DNA of 64,000 bases, taken from contig NZ_CP015136.1 in NCBI RefSeq assembly GCF_001618865.1, positions 6,235,001 through 6,299,000 on the forward strand, written 5' to 3'. The notes under the pieces are model-generated. The model did no database searches, had not been told where the DNA came from, and worked only from the letters and a program-made list of their open reading frames with translations. The DNA comes from Luteitalea pratensis. GTDB taxonomy: Bacteria; Acidobacteriota; Vicinamibacteria; Vicinamibacterales; Vicinamibacteraceae. Within the stretch, counting starts at the first letter, position 1. Every line of letters starts with the position of its first letter. Made by a program: the position numbers and the translations under genes. This document shows positions 34,065-42,803 of this stretch, in pieces.

Positions 34065-35828
34065 TCAGGCCTCGTGCTGCGGGGAGAAGTCCTTCGCCGC
34101 GCCGGGAACGCTGTACTCGTACGGTCCACGGTGGACGTGCGGCTCCTCCAGGAAATTGCCGTGCGGCGGCGGCGATGGAGCAGCCCACTCGAGCGTCGTG
34201 GCGTCCCACGGGTTCGCGCCGGTCTTCTCGCCGTGCCGGATGCTCCAGAAGAAATTGAAGATGAACGGAAGCTGGAAGAGCATCAGGATCCATGCCCCCC
34301 AGGACGAGACGACGTTCAGGTGGAGCACCGGCCGCGCGAACTCGTAGGCCTCGCCGCCGTCGAACAGGCGCCGCGACACGCCGGCCAGCCCCATCATGAA
34401 CATCGGCATGAAGATCACGTTCATGCAGACGATCGAGCCGGCAAAGTGGATCTTGCCCAGCGTCTCGCTCATCTTCCTCCCGGTGGCTTTCGGAAACCAG
34501 TAGTAGACCCCCGCGAAAAGGGCGAAGATCGTTCCGGGAGCGACCACGTAGTGGAAGTGGCCGATGACGTAGTAGGTGTCGTGCAGCGGAATGTCGGAGA
34601 CGTTCAGGCCGAGCGGAAGCCCGGTGAGCCCGCCGATGCCGAACATCGGCAGGAAGCCGAGCGCGAAGAGCATCGGCGTGTTGAAGCGGATCGCCCCGCC
34701 CCAGAGCGAGATGATCAGCGCCGTCAGGATCACGACCGACGGGATCGAGATGATCATCGTGGTCGTCTGGAAGAACGCGGCCATCGCCGTGCCCATGCCG
34801 GTCATGAACATGTGGTGCGCCCAGACGATGAACGACATGAAGCCGAGGAACACCAGCGAATAGACCATCGAGCGATAGCCCCACAGCGGCTTGCGCGTGT
34901 TGTTCGCGACGATCTCGGCGACGATGCCCATGGCGGGCAGGATCAGGACGTAGACCTCCGGGTGCGCCAGGAACCAGAACAGGTGCTGCCACAGGAGCGG
35001 GTTGCCTCCACCCGCCACCTGGACGACCTGGCCGCTCACGACCAGCCCGCTCGGCAGGAAGAAGCTCGTGCCAGCCACCCGATCCATGAACTGCATCACC
35101 GCGGCGGCCTCGAGCGGCGGGAAGGCCAGGAGCAGGAGAAAGGCCGTGACAAACTGCGTCCACACGAAGAAGGGGAACCGCATGAAGGTGAGTCCCTTCG
35201 CGCGGAGCTGGATCGTGGTGGTGATGAAGTTCACCGCGCCGAGCAGCGACGAGGTGATGAGGAAGAGCATCCCGAGCAGCCACACCGTCTGGCCCGTGCC
35301 CGCCAGGACCGAGAGCGGCGCGTAGGAGGTCCACCCGGACTGCGCGGCGCCGCCAGGTACGAGGAAGCTGGCAAGCATCGTCATGCCGCCGAGGAAGAAC
35401 AGCCAGTAGCTCGCCATGTTGAGGCGCGGGAACGCCATGTCCGGGGCGCCAATCTGCAGTGGCAGGACGAAGTTGCCGAACCCACCGACGGCGAGCGGCA
35501 CCACGCCGAGAAACACCATGATGGTGCCGTGCATCGCCCCGAGCTCGTTGTAGAACTCGGGAAGCATCGTCCCGCCCGGCATGCGCGCCTCGCCGAAGAG
35601 GCCGCCGATCACCGGCAGCGCCGCGCCCGGGTAGGCGAGCTGCCAGCGCATCAGCATCATCAGCGAGAAGCCGAAGAGCAGGAACAGCAGCCCGGTGATG
35701 GCGTACTGGATTCCGATGACCTTGTGGTCGACCGAGAACACGTACGCGCGCCAGAAGCCCAACGTCTCGTGATGGACTTCGTGCGCGCCGTGCGACTTCG
35801 GCGCGGCGACAACTACTGTCTCGCTCAT
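34065..35828 (-). CDS. coxA: Cytochrome c oxidase subunit I
   Basis: A 587-residue subunit with 12 helices that binds heme a and the heme a3-CuB site reducing O2. GAMHGTIMVFLGVVPL carries the low-spin heme His. FWFLAHPEVYVLILPAMGIV holds the CuB His and the crosslinked Tyr, with the HPEVY Glu of A-type K/D-channel oxidases. WAHHMFMTGMG gives the two further CuB His, and DTYYVIGHFHYV the high-spin and low-spin heme His pair. An ATG at 35828 (MSETVVVAA) fits; the upstream frame is non-conserved. It is the second gene of the operon, 16 bp after the cupredoxin-like gene. Confidence 0.95.
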   Translation of the reverse strand: MSETVVVAAPKSHGAHEVHHETLGFWRAYVFSVDHKVIGIQYAITGLLFLLFGFSLMMLMRWQLAYPGAALPVIGGLFGEARMPGGTMLPEFYNELGAMHGTIMVFLGVVPLAVGGFGNFVLPLQIGAPDMAFPRLNMASYWLFFLGGMTMLASFLVPGGAAQSGWTSYAPLSVLAGTGQTVWLLGMLFLITSSLLGAVNFITTTIQLRAKGLTFMRFPFFVWTQFVTAFLLLLAFPPLEAAAVMQFMDRVAGTSFFLPSGLVVSGQVVQVAGGGNPLLWQHLFWFLAHPEVYVLILPAMGIVAEIVANNTRKPLWGYRSMVYSLVFLGFMSFIVWAHHMFMTGMGTAMAAFFQTTTMIISIPSVVILTALIISLWGGAIRFNTPMLFALGFLPMFGIGGLTGLPLGLNVSDIPLHDTYYVIGHFHYVVAPGTIFALFAGVYYWFPKATGRKMSETLGKIHFAGSIVCMNVIFMPMFMMGLAGVSRRLFDGGEAYEFARPVLHLNVVSSWGAWILMLFQLPFIFNFFWSIRHGEKTGANPWDATTLEWAAPSPPPHGNFLEEPHVHRGPYEYSVPGAAKDFSPQHEA

Positions 35829-35844
35829 GCGGCTGGTCTCTCGG

Positions 35845-36573
35845 CTACTTCGCGCCGGGTGTGGCGAACTTGAAGTTCTGGGGCTTGGACTCGTTGGCGG
35901 CAACGGTGACCGACGCCGTCTGCGTCCCCAGCTTCTCGTGCCACGCCGTGATCTCATAGGTTCCGGGATCGAGACCCGAGATCGTGAACTTCCCGTCCGT
36001 GCCGCTCACCGAGAAGAACGGATGCGTGAACACGGCGACGTAGGCGCTCATCCACGGGTGCACGTCGCACTTGATGTGGAACACCTCCTCCGGCTTGCCG
36101 AACGTGGTGGTGGCCTCCTTGAGCGTCGCCGGCATCCCCTTGTTGAAGGCCGGGTTGACCTTGGGGAGGGTGTGGATGTTGTGCAGGACGCCGTCGGAGT
36201 TGAGGATCCGGTAGGTCTGGCCGACCATGATCCCCATCACGTGCGGCTTGTATTGGCAGCCGTTCTGGTCGAGGGTCACCGGCGTCTTTGGCACCGGGAA
36301 GGCCTTCCCCGCCGGGAGTCCTTTCGAGACCCAGACCAGGATGTTCCCCATCGTGTTGCCGCTGCCGAGGGCCAGCATCTCGTTGGCGACCGGCGCCGTG
36401 TGCTTCTTGGCACAGGCCGGGTCCGCGTCCATGGAGAGCGGCCTGAGCGCCGGAGCCTTGCCGGCGAAGGTGATGGTTCCCGTGACGGACGAGGCGGCCA
36501 TGGCGACGCCCGGATATATCGAAACCACGGCCAGCACGATCGCCAGCCGCAACGTATTCCCTGCTACCCGCAT
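35845..36573 (-). CDS. Secreted cupredoxin-like protein leading the cox operon
   Basis: 242 residues with a signal peptide (hydrophobic 8-26). Residues 30-190 form a cupredoxin-like fold of the methylamine-utilisation-protein type: RILNSDGVLHNIHTL supplies a His and FHIKCDVHPWMSAYVAVF the Cys-His-Met cluster of a type I copper site. Residues 195-240 resemble a carboxypeptidase-regulatory-like strand module (GKFTISGLDPGTYEITAWHE). GAGGAG lies seven bases before the ATG at 36573, which fixes the start. It may deliver electrons or copper to the oxidase encoded just downstream. Confidence 0.78.
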   Translation of the reverse strand: MRVAGNTLRLAIVLAVVSIYPGVAMAASSVTGTITFAGKAPALRPLSMDADPACAKKHTAPVANEMLALGSGNTMGNILVWVSKGLPAGKAFPVPKTPVTLDQNGCQYKPHVMGIMVGQTYRILNSDGVLHNIHTLPKVNPAFNKGMPATLKEATTTFGKPEEVFHIKCDVHPWMSAYVAVFTHPFFSVSGTDGKFTISGLDPGTYEITAWHEKLGTQTASVTVAANESKPQNFKFATPGAK

Positions 36574-36792
36574 GCTCGACTCCTCGGTCATGGTCGGCCT
36601 TCGACCCATGTCACGTCGACGTGCAGTACCCGGTTTGTGAATTGGGCCGACTGTACAACCGGGCGCACCGTTTGTGCAACCCGCACACGTTCGGGTTGCC
36701 CTGCTTTCCAACAACTCACGCCTCGCTCTCCACCTCGGACGCTGCCGCAAGCGCAACGGCCTGCGGGAGGACGGCGGCCCGACGCGTCCGTC

Positions 36793-37113
36793 TCACTCCG
36801 TATTCGCCAACTGGGCCAGGATCGCGTCGATGGGCGCCTTCGCACACGCGAACATCGGCGTGTCCCGCTGCATATAGAGGCTGGCCTCCGTATAACGCAG
36901 GCGCCCGACCAGATCGACAAACTCCTGCGGGTAGTCCGAGTCGAACGCCACGACGAAGTCCTGGTCGTCGATGCCGTAGCTGTAGCTCGTGTTCAGGTGG
37001 ACGCCCTTGAACGGCGCCGATGCCGCGATGTGCTCATCCATCATCCCCTGCCGCGCGTGGGGCGACAGCCGGTACCAGGACCGCGTCTTGATGAAGGGGT
37101 ACACGAACAGGGT
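36793..37113 (-). pseudogene. Chlorite dismutase/HemQ-family gene remnant, C-terminal half
   Basis: The frame begins in the middle of the family at TLFVYPFIKTRSWYRLSPHA, continuing GMMDEHIAASAPFKGVHLNT, YGIDDQDFVVAFDSDYPQEF and LRYTEASLYMQRDTP. A TGA at 37117-37119 precedes PTLFVYPF, so about 120 N-terminal residues are lost and the next gene begins directly beyond. The only possible start, GTG 37104, lies inside a conserved strand. Family members are heme enzymes (chlorite dismutase or coproheme decarboxylase HemQ). A deletion remnant. Confidence 0.72.
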
Positions 37114-37135
37114 GGGTCACCGGTCGCGCGAGCAC

Positions 37136-37621
37136 TCAGACCGACGGTACGTCTTCGACGTTCCAGGAGCCCCAGTAGTGAATCTCGTGCGCGTGCAGGC
37201 CCTTGAGAACGCCGAGCGCCCGGTCCTTCCCTTCCTTGTCGCGCCCGAACAGCGCCACGTGAATGCTGCCGTCCTCATCCTGGCGAATCAGGGGTCGCTT
37301 GTGAAGCCTGACGCACAGCAGGTTCGAGCCCTTGCGAAGCGCGTCGTCGATGCGATGGTTGGTCTCGCCCATGTCGGCGACCGTGTCTTCGAGCGTCCGC
37401 AGCAGACGGACGGCCCGGCCGTGGGAGCGCCCGAAGAGATCGAGGGCTTCGGCGCCCTTCTCACCGGTGAAGACGTCGATGTCTTCGGTGGCGACACCGC
37501 CCGCCTCCAGGGCTTGCACCGCCGCCATGACCTCGGCTTCGCTGTCCAACAGGCAGGTCACCCGGTTGGCGAGCGCGAACAGATGACCGCCCGCGTACGG
37601 ATCGGAATTGATGTGGGCCAT
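37136..37621 (-). CDS. YflT/GSP17M-like general stress protein
   Basis: 161 residues. Residues 15-80 match the YflT-type domain of heat-induced/general stress proteins: VTCLLDSEAEVMAAVQALEA then GVATEDIDVFTGEKGAEALD. The second half contains MGETNHRIDDALRKGSNLLC and ends HEIHYWGSWNVEDV. No membrane segments or catalytic residues are seen. The ATG at 37621 is the first start before the conserved region. It lies upstream (on the minus strand) of the truncated chlorite-dismutase remnant. Confidence 0.65.
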   Translation of the reverse strand: MAHINSDPYAGGHLFALANRVTCLLDSEAEVMAAVQALEAGGVATEDIDVFTGEKGAEALDLFGRSHGRAVRLLRTLEDTVADMGETNHRIDDALRKGSNLLCVRLHKRPLIRQDEDGSIHVALFGRDKEGKDRALGVLKGLHAHEIHYWGSWNVEDVPSV

Positions 37622-37970
37622 GCTCCCCCTCGAACCGCCATGACGCAGCCTGGCGCGAAGGCTGCCGCTGAGACTGTTCAACCCGTCTCCGGCATCAGTG
37701 CAGATGCAACGGAGCGAACGCCCGGACTTCCACTGGTCAGTTGGAGCGCCCTTATATAACAAGTCTCATCCTCGACGCACACATTTCTTCCGGGCCGTCG
37801 TTGGCCCGTGCGCCTACGCCGCGCGGGCCGTATCGGCCATCGCACGAGCTGAATCCCTCCGAATCCGGACCATGGCGTCTCGACCCTCGTGCAGCGGGCC
37901 GAATTCGGCAAGCTGCTGATGGTCAGCGGTTTATCGCCGATGGCACGTGTCTTGGATCAATAAATGAGGC
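37622..37970. other. 349-bp intergenic region between divergent genes
   Basis: It must hold the promoters of the stress-protein gene (minus) and the 3D-domain gene (plus). An AT-rich TTATATAA-like patch at 37752-37759 could be a -10 element, but I find no convincing -35 partner. Nothing else recognised. Confidence 0.35.
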
Positions 37971-38366
37971 ATGAACCGCTTCTTCAGAGGAGTACTCACC
38001 GCGACGTTGTTGCTGGGGTACGCCATGGTCGAGGCAACGCACGCAGAGGTCCGGCGCCCACAGATCCTGCAGGTCGAGGCCACCGCCTACTGCACCGAGG
38101 GCGAGACCGCCAGTGGCGAGCAGACGAGACGAGGCATCGTCGCCGCCGATCCCCGCGTGATCCCGCTCGGCAGCCGAATCCGTGTGGACGGCCTCGGACG
38201 CCGCCACAGCCGGACCTACGACGTCGAGGACACCGGCCGGCTGGTGAAGGGCCGCGAGATCGACATCTTCATGGCTGACTGCGACGCCGCGAAGGAGTTC
38301 GGCCGACAAACGGCCCGGGTGCGCGTGCTGAGGGCCGGCGACGGCGAGCGCAAGGCCGGCACCTGA
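37971..38366 (+). CDS. Secreted 3D-domain protein (RlpA/MltA-like fold)
   Basis: 131 residues with a signal peptide (hydrophobic 8-24). The 3D domain covers residues 32-120: VEATAYCTEGETASGEQTRR, GIVAADPRVIPLGSRIRVDG and YDVEDTGRLVKGREIDIFM, with the three Asp residues that name the domain (D in AADP, VEDTG and IDIFM). Such double-psi beta-barrels are found in lytic transglycosylases and resuscitation factors; the small stand-alone form probably acts on peptidoglycan in the periplasm. The Shine-Dalgarno is poor. Confidence 0.82.
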   Translation: MNRFFRGVLTATLLLGYAMVEATHAEVRRPQILQVEATAYCTEGETASGEQTRRGIVAADPRVIPLGSRIRVDGLGRRHSRTYDVEDTGRLVKGREIDIFMADCDAAKEFGRQTARVRVLRAGDGERKAGT

Positions 38367-38414
38367 TCCGCGGTGCAATCGCCGGCCGGAAACGGACCTG
38401 TTCGCCGGGGAGGG

Positions 38415-39116
38415 TCAACTGCCCGCGGTCGACGCTGTCGCGGGCGATCCGGTTACGGGGACCGCGCGCACGATGAACCGCTGCGGGGCCGGTCCCACGT
38501 GATAGAACGGGTAGCACCCGACGAGCGTCACCGCCCGACCGGGCGTCGCCTCGATCACGCTGACGTCGGTCGGGACGGTGATCTTGATCCACTCGACCCG
38601 GTATTGCTCGGTGGCCACGCGCGTTTCCAGCACCAGCTCGTCGCCTTCCTTGATGTCCTTCAGCGCCCGAAAGTAGCCGTCCCGGTGGGCCGCGATACCG
38701 ACGTTGCCTGGCGTCCCTGGTAGCGCCGTGTCTTCGATGCGCCCTGCCGCGAGATCAAGCACAGCATCGGACGTGCCGTCGTGTACGGGCACCTCCAGGT
38801 GGATACTCGGGATCTTCAGGATCGCGAGCGTGAGCGGCGTTGGCCGCTTCAGCGCGGCCTTGTAGGTCCTCACGCGTATCCCCGACCAGAGCTTCATGTC
38901 GACCTTGCCGCTCCAGGTCAACTCGCGCGGCGGAGGTGCCGGTGCGGCTGCCGGTACCGGAGCGGGCGCCGGAGCAGCCGTGCCGGCAGCTGCCCCGTCG
39001 GTGGCCGGAGTGGTGTCAGCGGCGCGCCCGCACGACGTCAGCGTTGCCGCAAGGACCAGCGCGACACCCAGGCCAGGAAGGATACGGTTCGAGCGAGACC
39101 GGTGAGGGCCCATCAT
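38415..39116 (-). CDS. Sortase-family transpeptidase (class D-like)
   Basis: 233 residues with an N-terminal hydrophobic segment (12-28, lipobox-like TSC) and an Ala/Pro-rich linker (35-68). The sortase beta-barrel covers 85-225: VGIAAHRDGYFRALKDIKEG holds the catalytic His, VTLVGCYPFYHVG the catalytic Cys and APQRFIVRA the Arg. LEVPVHDGTSDAVLDLAAG is typical of Gram-negative class D-like sortases. Whether a substrate with an LPxTG-like signal is encoded nearby is not evident. Confidence 0.85.
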   Translation of the reverse strand: MMGPHRSRSNRILPGLGVALVLAATLTSCGRAADTTPATDGAAAGTAAPAPAPVPAAAPAPPPRELTWSGKVDMKLWSGIRVRTYKAALKRPTPLTLAILKIPSIHLEVPVHDGTSDAVLDLAAGRIEDTALPGTPGNVGIAAHRDGYFRALKDIKEGDELVLETRVATEQYRVEWIKITVPTDVSVIEATPGRAVTLVGCYPFYHVGPAPQRFIVRAVPVTGSPATASTAGS

Positions 39117-39264
39117 TCACACCCCATTGCGATGTATCGAGCGTCGTCGCCGAGCACGCTAAATCGAAACCCGCACCATGATACGCCTCGGGCCGAAGCC
39201 ACCAATCCAGTCTCCCAGGTTGGCCCAGCTGTGTCCTGTGTCGCATCATAGGCTGACTCCGGAC

Positions 39265-40242
39265 ATGCTCATCAACTGCGTCGCGTACCAGAACGGCACC
39301 AAGCTGGCCGACATCAGCGTCGAAGCGATCTCGGACTACGTGGTCCGGCCCGATTGCTTTGTCTGGGTGGCGTTGTTCGACCCCAGCGATGAGGAACTCG
39401 AGCTGATGGCCGAGGAGTTCGGCCTGCACGAGCTCGCCGTCGAAGACGCGCGGAAGGGCCACCAGCGACCCAAGATCGAGGAATACGGGTCGAGCATGTT
39501 CACCGTGCTCCAGACGGTCGACATCGACCCGGCCAACCCGGACGGCGACTTGATCGTCGGCGAGGTGGCCGTGTTCGTCGGTCGCAATTACGTGCTGTCG
39601 GTGCGCCGCAAGACGCCGCAGGGCTTCCAGAACGTACGGGCACGCGCCGAGGCCGAGCCAGAGAACCTCGCGCGGGGATCGGGCTTCGTCCTCTACGTCA
39701 TCATGGACACGGTCGTGGACCGGTACTTCCCCGTGCTCGCCAGGCTGGAGGACGATCTCGAACGGCTCGAGACCGAGATCTTCCGCGGCACCCCCAGTGC
39801 GAAGAACATCGAGGCCTTCTACGACCTCAAGTATCGCCTGATGGTCCTCAAGCACGCGGTGGCCTCATTGATGGAAGCGACCGCGAAACTGTTCGGTGGG
39901 CGGGTGCCGTCGGTGTGCCTGGGCGCCCAGGAGTACTTCCGCGACGTCTACGATCACCTCCAGCGCATCAACGCCGGGATCGACAGTCAGCGCGAGATGC
40001 TGCAGACCGGCATTTCCGTGACGCTCGCACTGGTCAACATCGCCGACAGCCAGGTGACCAAGCGGCTGGCCGCGTACGGCGCCCTCATCACCGTGCCGAC
40101 ACTGCTCGCCGGCATCTACGGCATGAACTTCGACAACATGCCGGAGTTGAAGTCGGTCTGGGGCTATCCGCTGACGCTGACGACCATGCTGGTCATTGAC
40201 GTCTGGCTGTTCTTCAAGTTCCGCAAGAACAACTGGCTGTAG
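39265..40242 (+). CDS. corA: CorA-type magnesium/cobalt transporter
   Basis: 325 residues: a cytoplasmic alpha/beta funnel (1-260) and two C-terminal helices joined by YGMNFDNMPEL, the GMN motif essential for Mg2+ selectivity in homopentameric CorA. The protein ends in the basic FRKNNWL tail typical of the family. The ATG at 39265 (MLINCVAYQNG) is chosen over a start 87 bp upstream because conserved sequence begins there. Confidence 0.92.
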   Translation: MLINCVAYQNGTKLADISVEAISDYVVRPDCFVWVALFDPSDEELELMAEEFGLHELAVEDARKGHQRPKIEEYGSSMFTVLQTVDIDPANPDGDLIVGEVAVFVGRNYVLSVRRKTPQGFQNVRARAEAEPENLARGSGFVLYVIMDTVVDRYFPVLARLEDDLERLETEIFRGTPSAKNIEAFYDLKYRLMVLKHAVASLMEATAKLFGGRVPSVCLGAQEYFRDVYDHLQRINAGIDSQREMLQTGISVTLALVNIADSQVTKRLAAYGALITVPTLLAGIYGMNFDNMPELKSVWGYPLTLTTMLVIDVWLFFKFRKNNWL

Positions 40243-40277
40243 CAATCAGCCGCCGCACCCCGTGCTCCACGCGAACC

Positions 40278-40883
40278 TCACGGATGCGTGGTGGCAGGTT
40301 TCAGGGTCGCTCGCACTTCCACATCGATCTGGTTGCTGACGCCGACGCCGAGGTAGGTCGGACGCGCGATCTCGTACGCATCGATGCGAAGCGGGAACTT
40401 CACCTTCACGTCGAGGGCGTCGCCCTTGTACGAGACCTCGGCCGTGCCGGTGACCGGCTTCGCGTTGCCGTGAACCGACAGGACACCCTTGAAGCCGAGC
40501 GTGGCCGATCGGCCCCGCGCCGGTGGAGGCGCGTCGAGGACCACCTCACTGAGCACGGCCGTCTCGTACTCCGGACCGCGTGAGACTTCGAGGTAGTTGT
40601 CGCGCAGGTGCGTGTTGCGCAAGCCGATGCCGGTATCGAGCGTGCGCAGATCGACACTGAAGGAACCGTCGACATCGCGCGTGCCCTCGGGCATCGTCAC
40701 CTGGCCCTTGACCGCCGTCGTCTTGGCCTCGAAGCGACCCCCGACGGTCAGCGGGCACACGACTGTCACGCGCCCGTCGGCGACGTGCCAGGATTGCGCC
40801 GCGGCTGGCAGGACGCCGCCGCCAACCAGCAACATGCACGTGATCGCAAGAGTGCGGCACGCGGTCGATCGATCGTGTGACAT
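40278..40883 (-). CDS. Secreted YceI-family protein
   Basis: 201 residues with a signal peptide (hydrophobic 12-28, cleavage near AAAQS). The mature protein is a lipocalin-like YceI barrel: SVDLRTLDTGIGLRNTHLRD with NYLEVSRGPE matches the conserved D-x-R-D-x-H-L-x-S/D-x-x-F/Y-L region. YceI proteins bind polyisoprenoids, including quinones, in the periplasm. It lies 10 bp downstream of the CxxCH-bearing predicted beta-barrel protein on the same strand, so the two are probably an operon. Confidence 0.85.
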   Translation of the reverse strand: MSHDRSTACRTLAITCMLLVGGGVLPAAAQSWHVADGRVTVVCPLTVGGRFEAKTTAVKGQVTMPEGTRDVDGSFSVDLRTLDTGIGLRNTHLRDNYLEVSRGPEYETAVLSEVVLDAPPPARGRSATLGFKGVLSVHGNAKPVTGTAEVSYKGDALDVKVKFPLRIDAYEIARPTYLGVGVSNQIDVEVRATLKPATTHP

Positions 40884-40892
40884 GAATCGCTC

Positions 40893-42059
40893 CTAGTTCA
40901 CCGACTTCAGGAAGAGCTGGAGCACGAAGGCCGTGGACCGCTGCGATGGCAACAAGTACTGATCGCGAAGCGAGGCTGCGATCGTGATGTGCGGATTCAG
41001 GCGGGCGCTCACCTCGGGACGCAGATACCAGCGCGCGTCACTGTAGGGCGCATCCATCTGCAGGCGATCCGCGCTCAGCGACGTGACGAGCCAATCGGTC
41101 GGATAGAAGAACAGCTGCACGAAGCCGGTGTACTGATCGAAGCGGCGTTGTTCACCGCTGCGCTCGGCGCGCCGGACGACGTCATGCTCGGTCAGCACGC
41201 CCCATCGACCCATGCCGAAGCGGGCATAGACGCCGGCCAGGCGTTCATCGAAGGTCGTGTTGCGCGCCATGCGCAGTGCGATACCCGCGGCGAGGTGATC
41301 GCCGACCAGGTATTTCTCTGCCAGAACACCAGCGCCACTGCTGCGAAAGCCCGGCGCCTCTTGGCCGCTCGGTCCGTATACGTACGGCGCCACCTGGAAC
41401 CGCTCGGTCGACCAGAACAGCTTGGCCTGCGTCGGCACGTCGGTGAGGCCCTGGCCGTTGCGCGCGCGCACGTACGTGGCCTGGTCGGCGATCTCGACGC
41501 CGCTCGGCAACGTGTCGCGGCCAATCCCGATGTACACGTTCTTGTGTGGCGTGACCTCCAGGAGAGCCTGGCGCACGAATGCCTGCGGCTGCGACGGCTG
41601 CGGCTGCAGTTTCGTGACCTCCTGGGCCCGCGCCGGCGCGTCCACACTGAGCGTGCCGCTGACGCGCAACGTGTGGGACAGTCGGGTGGTGTTGCGGTAC
41701 CAGAGGCGGACGGCGGCCGAGGTCGCGCGCTCAGGTTGCTCACGCGCCTCTGACGTGAGCTGCGTCATCAGGCGGACATCGTGGAACAACCGCCGCCATC
41801 GATCCTCGTCGGCGTCATAGGCCCCGTGGCGCGAACTCTGCGCATCGTCGATGCCCTTGCCATACTCGGTCAGCAGGCCCCGGCCCTGCGGTGACAGGTG
41901 GCAGGCCTGACAGCCTGCGTAGCCGAGTCGGATCATTGCAGGAGACGCAGACAGCTGAGCCGCTGAACAGAGTGTCGCGAAGAGCACACCCACGACGACG
42001 CGGAGTTCCAGCAGTCGCGGTCCCACTCTCGCCGTTTCCGCAATAGCCGTGCCACTCAC
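40893..42059 (-). CDS. Predicted outer-membrane beta-barrel with one CxxCH heme motif
   Basis: 388 residues. A signal peptide-like segment (19-40) is followed by LGYAGCQACHLSPQGRGLLT, a single c-type heme motif (CQACH) near residue 50. The rest (about 90-388) alternates aromatic and polar residues in short strands ending in a hydrophobic TAFVLQLFLKSVN strand, as in porin-like barrels. No family name is certain. A heme at the mouth of a barrel recalls porin-cytochrome modules, though with only one heme. Start is a GTG at 42059; an in-frame GTG at about 42026 is possible. It is probably co-transcribed with yceI. Confidence 0.6.
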   Translation of the reverse strand: MSGTAIAETARVGPRLLELRVVVGVLFATLCSAAQLSASPAMIRLGYAGCQACHLSPQGRGLLTEYGKGIDDAQSSRHGAYDADEDRWRRLFHDVRLMTQLTSEAREQPERATSAAVRLWYRNTTRLSHTLRVSGTLSVDAPARAQEVTKLQPQPSQPQAFVRQALLEVTPHKNVYIGIGRDTLPSGVEIADQATYVRARNGQGLTDVPTQAKLFWSTERFQVAPYVYGPSGQEAPGFRSSGAGVLAEKYLVGDHLAAGIALRMARNTTFDERLAGVYARFGMGRWGVLTEHDVVRRAERSGEQRRFDQYTGFVQLFFYPTDWLVTSLSADRLQMDAPYSDARWYLRPEVSARLNPHITIAASLRDQYLLPSQRSTAFVLQLFLKSVN

Positions 42060-42280
42060 GGCCCTTGAGAGAACGCGCGTGACGCGCCGTACACGCCGAA
42101 GCGGCTTACGCGGCGCGTAAGCTCCTTACATCACACGTGGTGGGCTGGGGGTGCTCACTCCTCCCCGGTTCTTAGCTCTTCAGTAGAAGATGGCGACTCC
42201 CATCGAAGTTGTCGCCCGACCGCGCGCCAGGCGGGACGACCGTCTGACCTGCGCGCCTGGACGATCGAGGAGTCGTATAC

Positions 42281-42611
42281 ATGCCGTATCGCCGAGCGCA
42301 TGTCGCGGTGTGGTTGCTGCTCGGATTAACCCTGATCGCCTTCAGTCCGGGCTATTTGAGCCGACTCGGACACTCGCCCGTGGCAGCATCATTTCCATGG
42401 GTTGACGGCACTGGCCTGGATGCTCCTGCTCATTGCACAGAGCATGCTGATCGACCGGCGAGACCGTGTCCGTCACCGCTGGCTGGGGCGAGCCATGCTG
42501 GCGCTCGTCCCGCTCTTCTGCGCTTCGGGCTTCCGGGTCGTGCAGACGATGGTGCGTCGGACCGACGTGTTCCGCGCCACGATGGGTGATCGGTTGACGC
42601 ACGTCACGTGA
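42281..42611 (+). pseudogene. Frameshifted small membrane-protein gene
   Basis: MPYRRAHVAVWLLLGLTLIA and SPGYLSRLGHSPVA lie in one frame and HFHGLTALAWMLLLIAQSML with RHRWLGRAMLALVPLFCASG in the next, joined near 42390-42395. Together they make a plausible three- to four-helix protein, with GAGGAG correctly placed before the ATG. It ends early, just before a REP pair, so the 3' part is probably lost too. No family recognised; either a one-base lesion or a sequencing error. Confidence 0.5.
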
Positions 42612-42622
42612 CGCGCACGCCG

Positions 42623-42750
42623 GCCGTCGACCAAGGTCGACGGCTACCTTGAGAGAACGTCGAACGATGAACGCCGAACGCTGAAGGGCAAGGCCCGCTT
42701 CCCGATCCGCGATCCGCGATCTCGACGTAGGCGTCGAGCTTGCTCGACGC
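42623..42750. repeat. REP-like pair, family B, with an internal heptamer repeat
   Basis: A perfect 10-2-10 hairpin (GCCGTCGACC/GGTCGACGGC) at 42623-42644 abuts CTAC; GTAG at 42727-42730 abuts a 9-2-9 hairpin (GCGTCGAGC/GCTCGACGC) at 42731-42750. Between them, 42660-42686 carries CGAACGC-type heptamers. Hairpin-CTAC ... GTAG-hairpin is a facing pair. Confidence 0.75.
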
Positions 42751-42803
42751 ACACCGCTCCAGTGCTTGTCAGCGGCCGTGGATGACCGCTATCGTCCTCG
42801 CGC

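Noticed and set aside
42060-42280. A possible tRNA or small RNA gene in the 221-bp gap before the frameshifted membrane gene
   Set aside because: No cloverleaf with T-loop GTTCRANYC and acceptor pairing could be drawn; only the Shine-Dalgarno of the next gene is identifiable.
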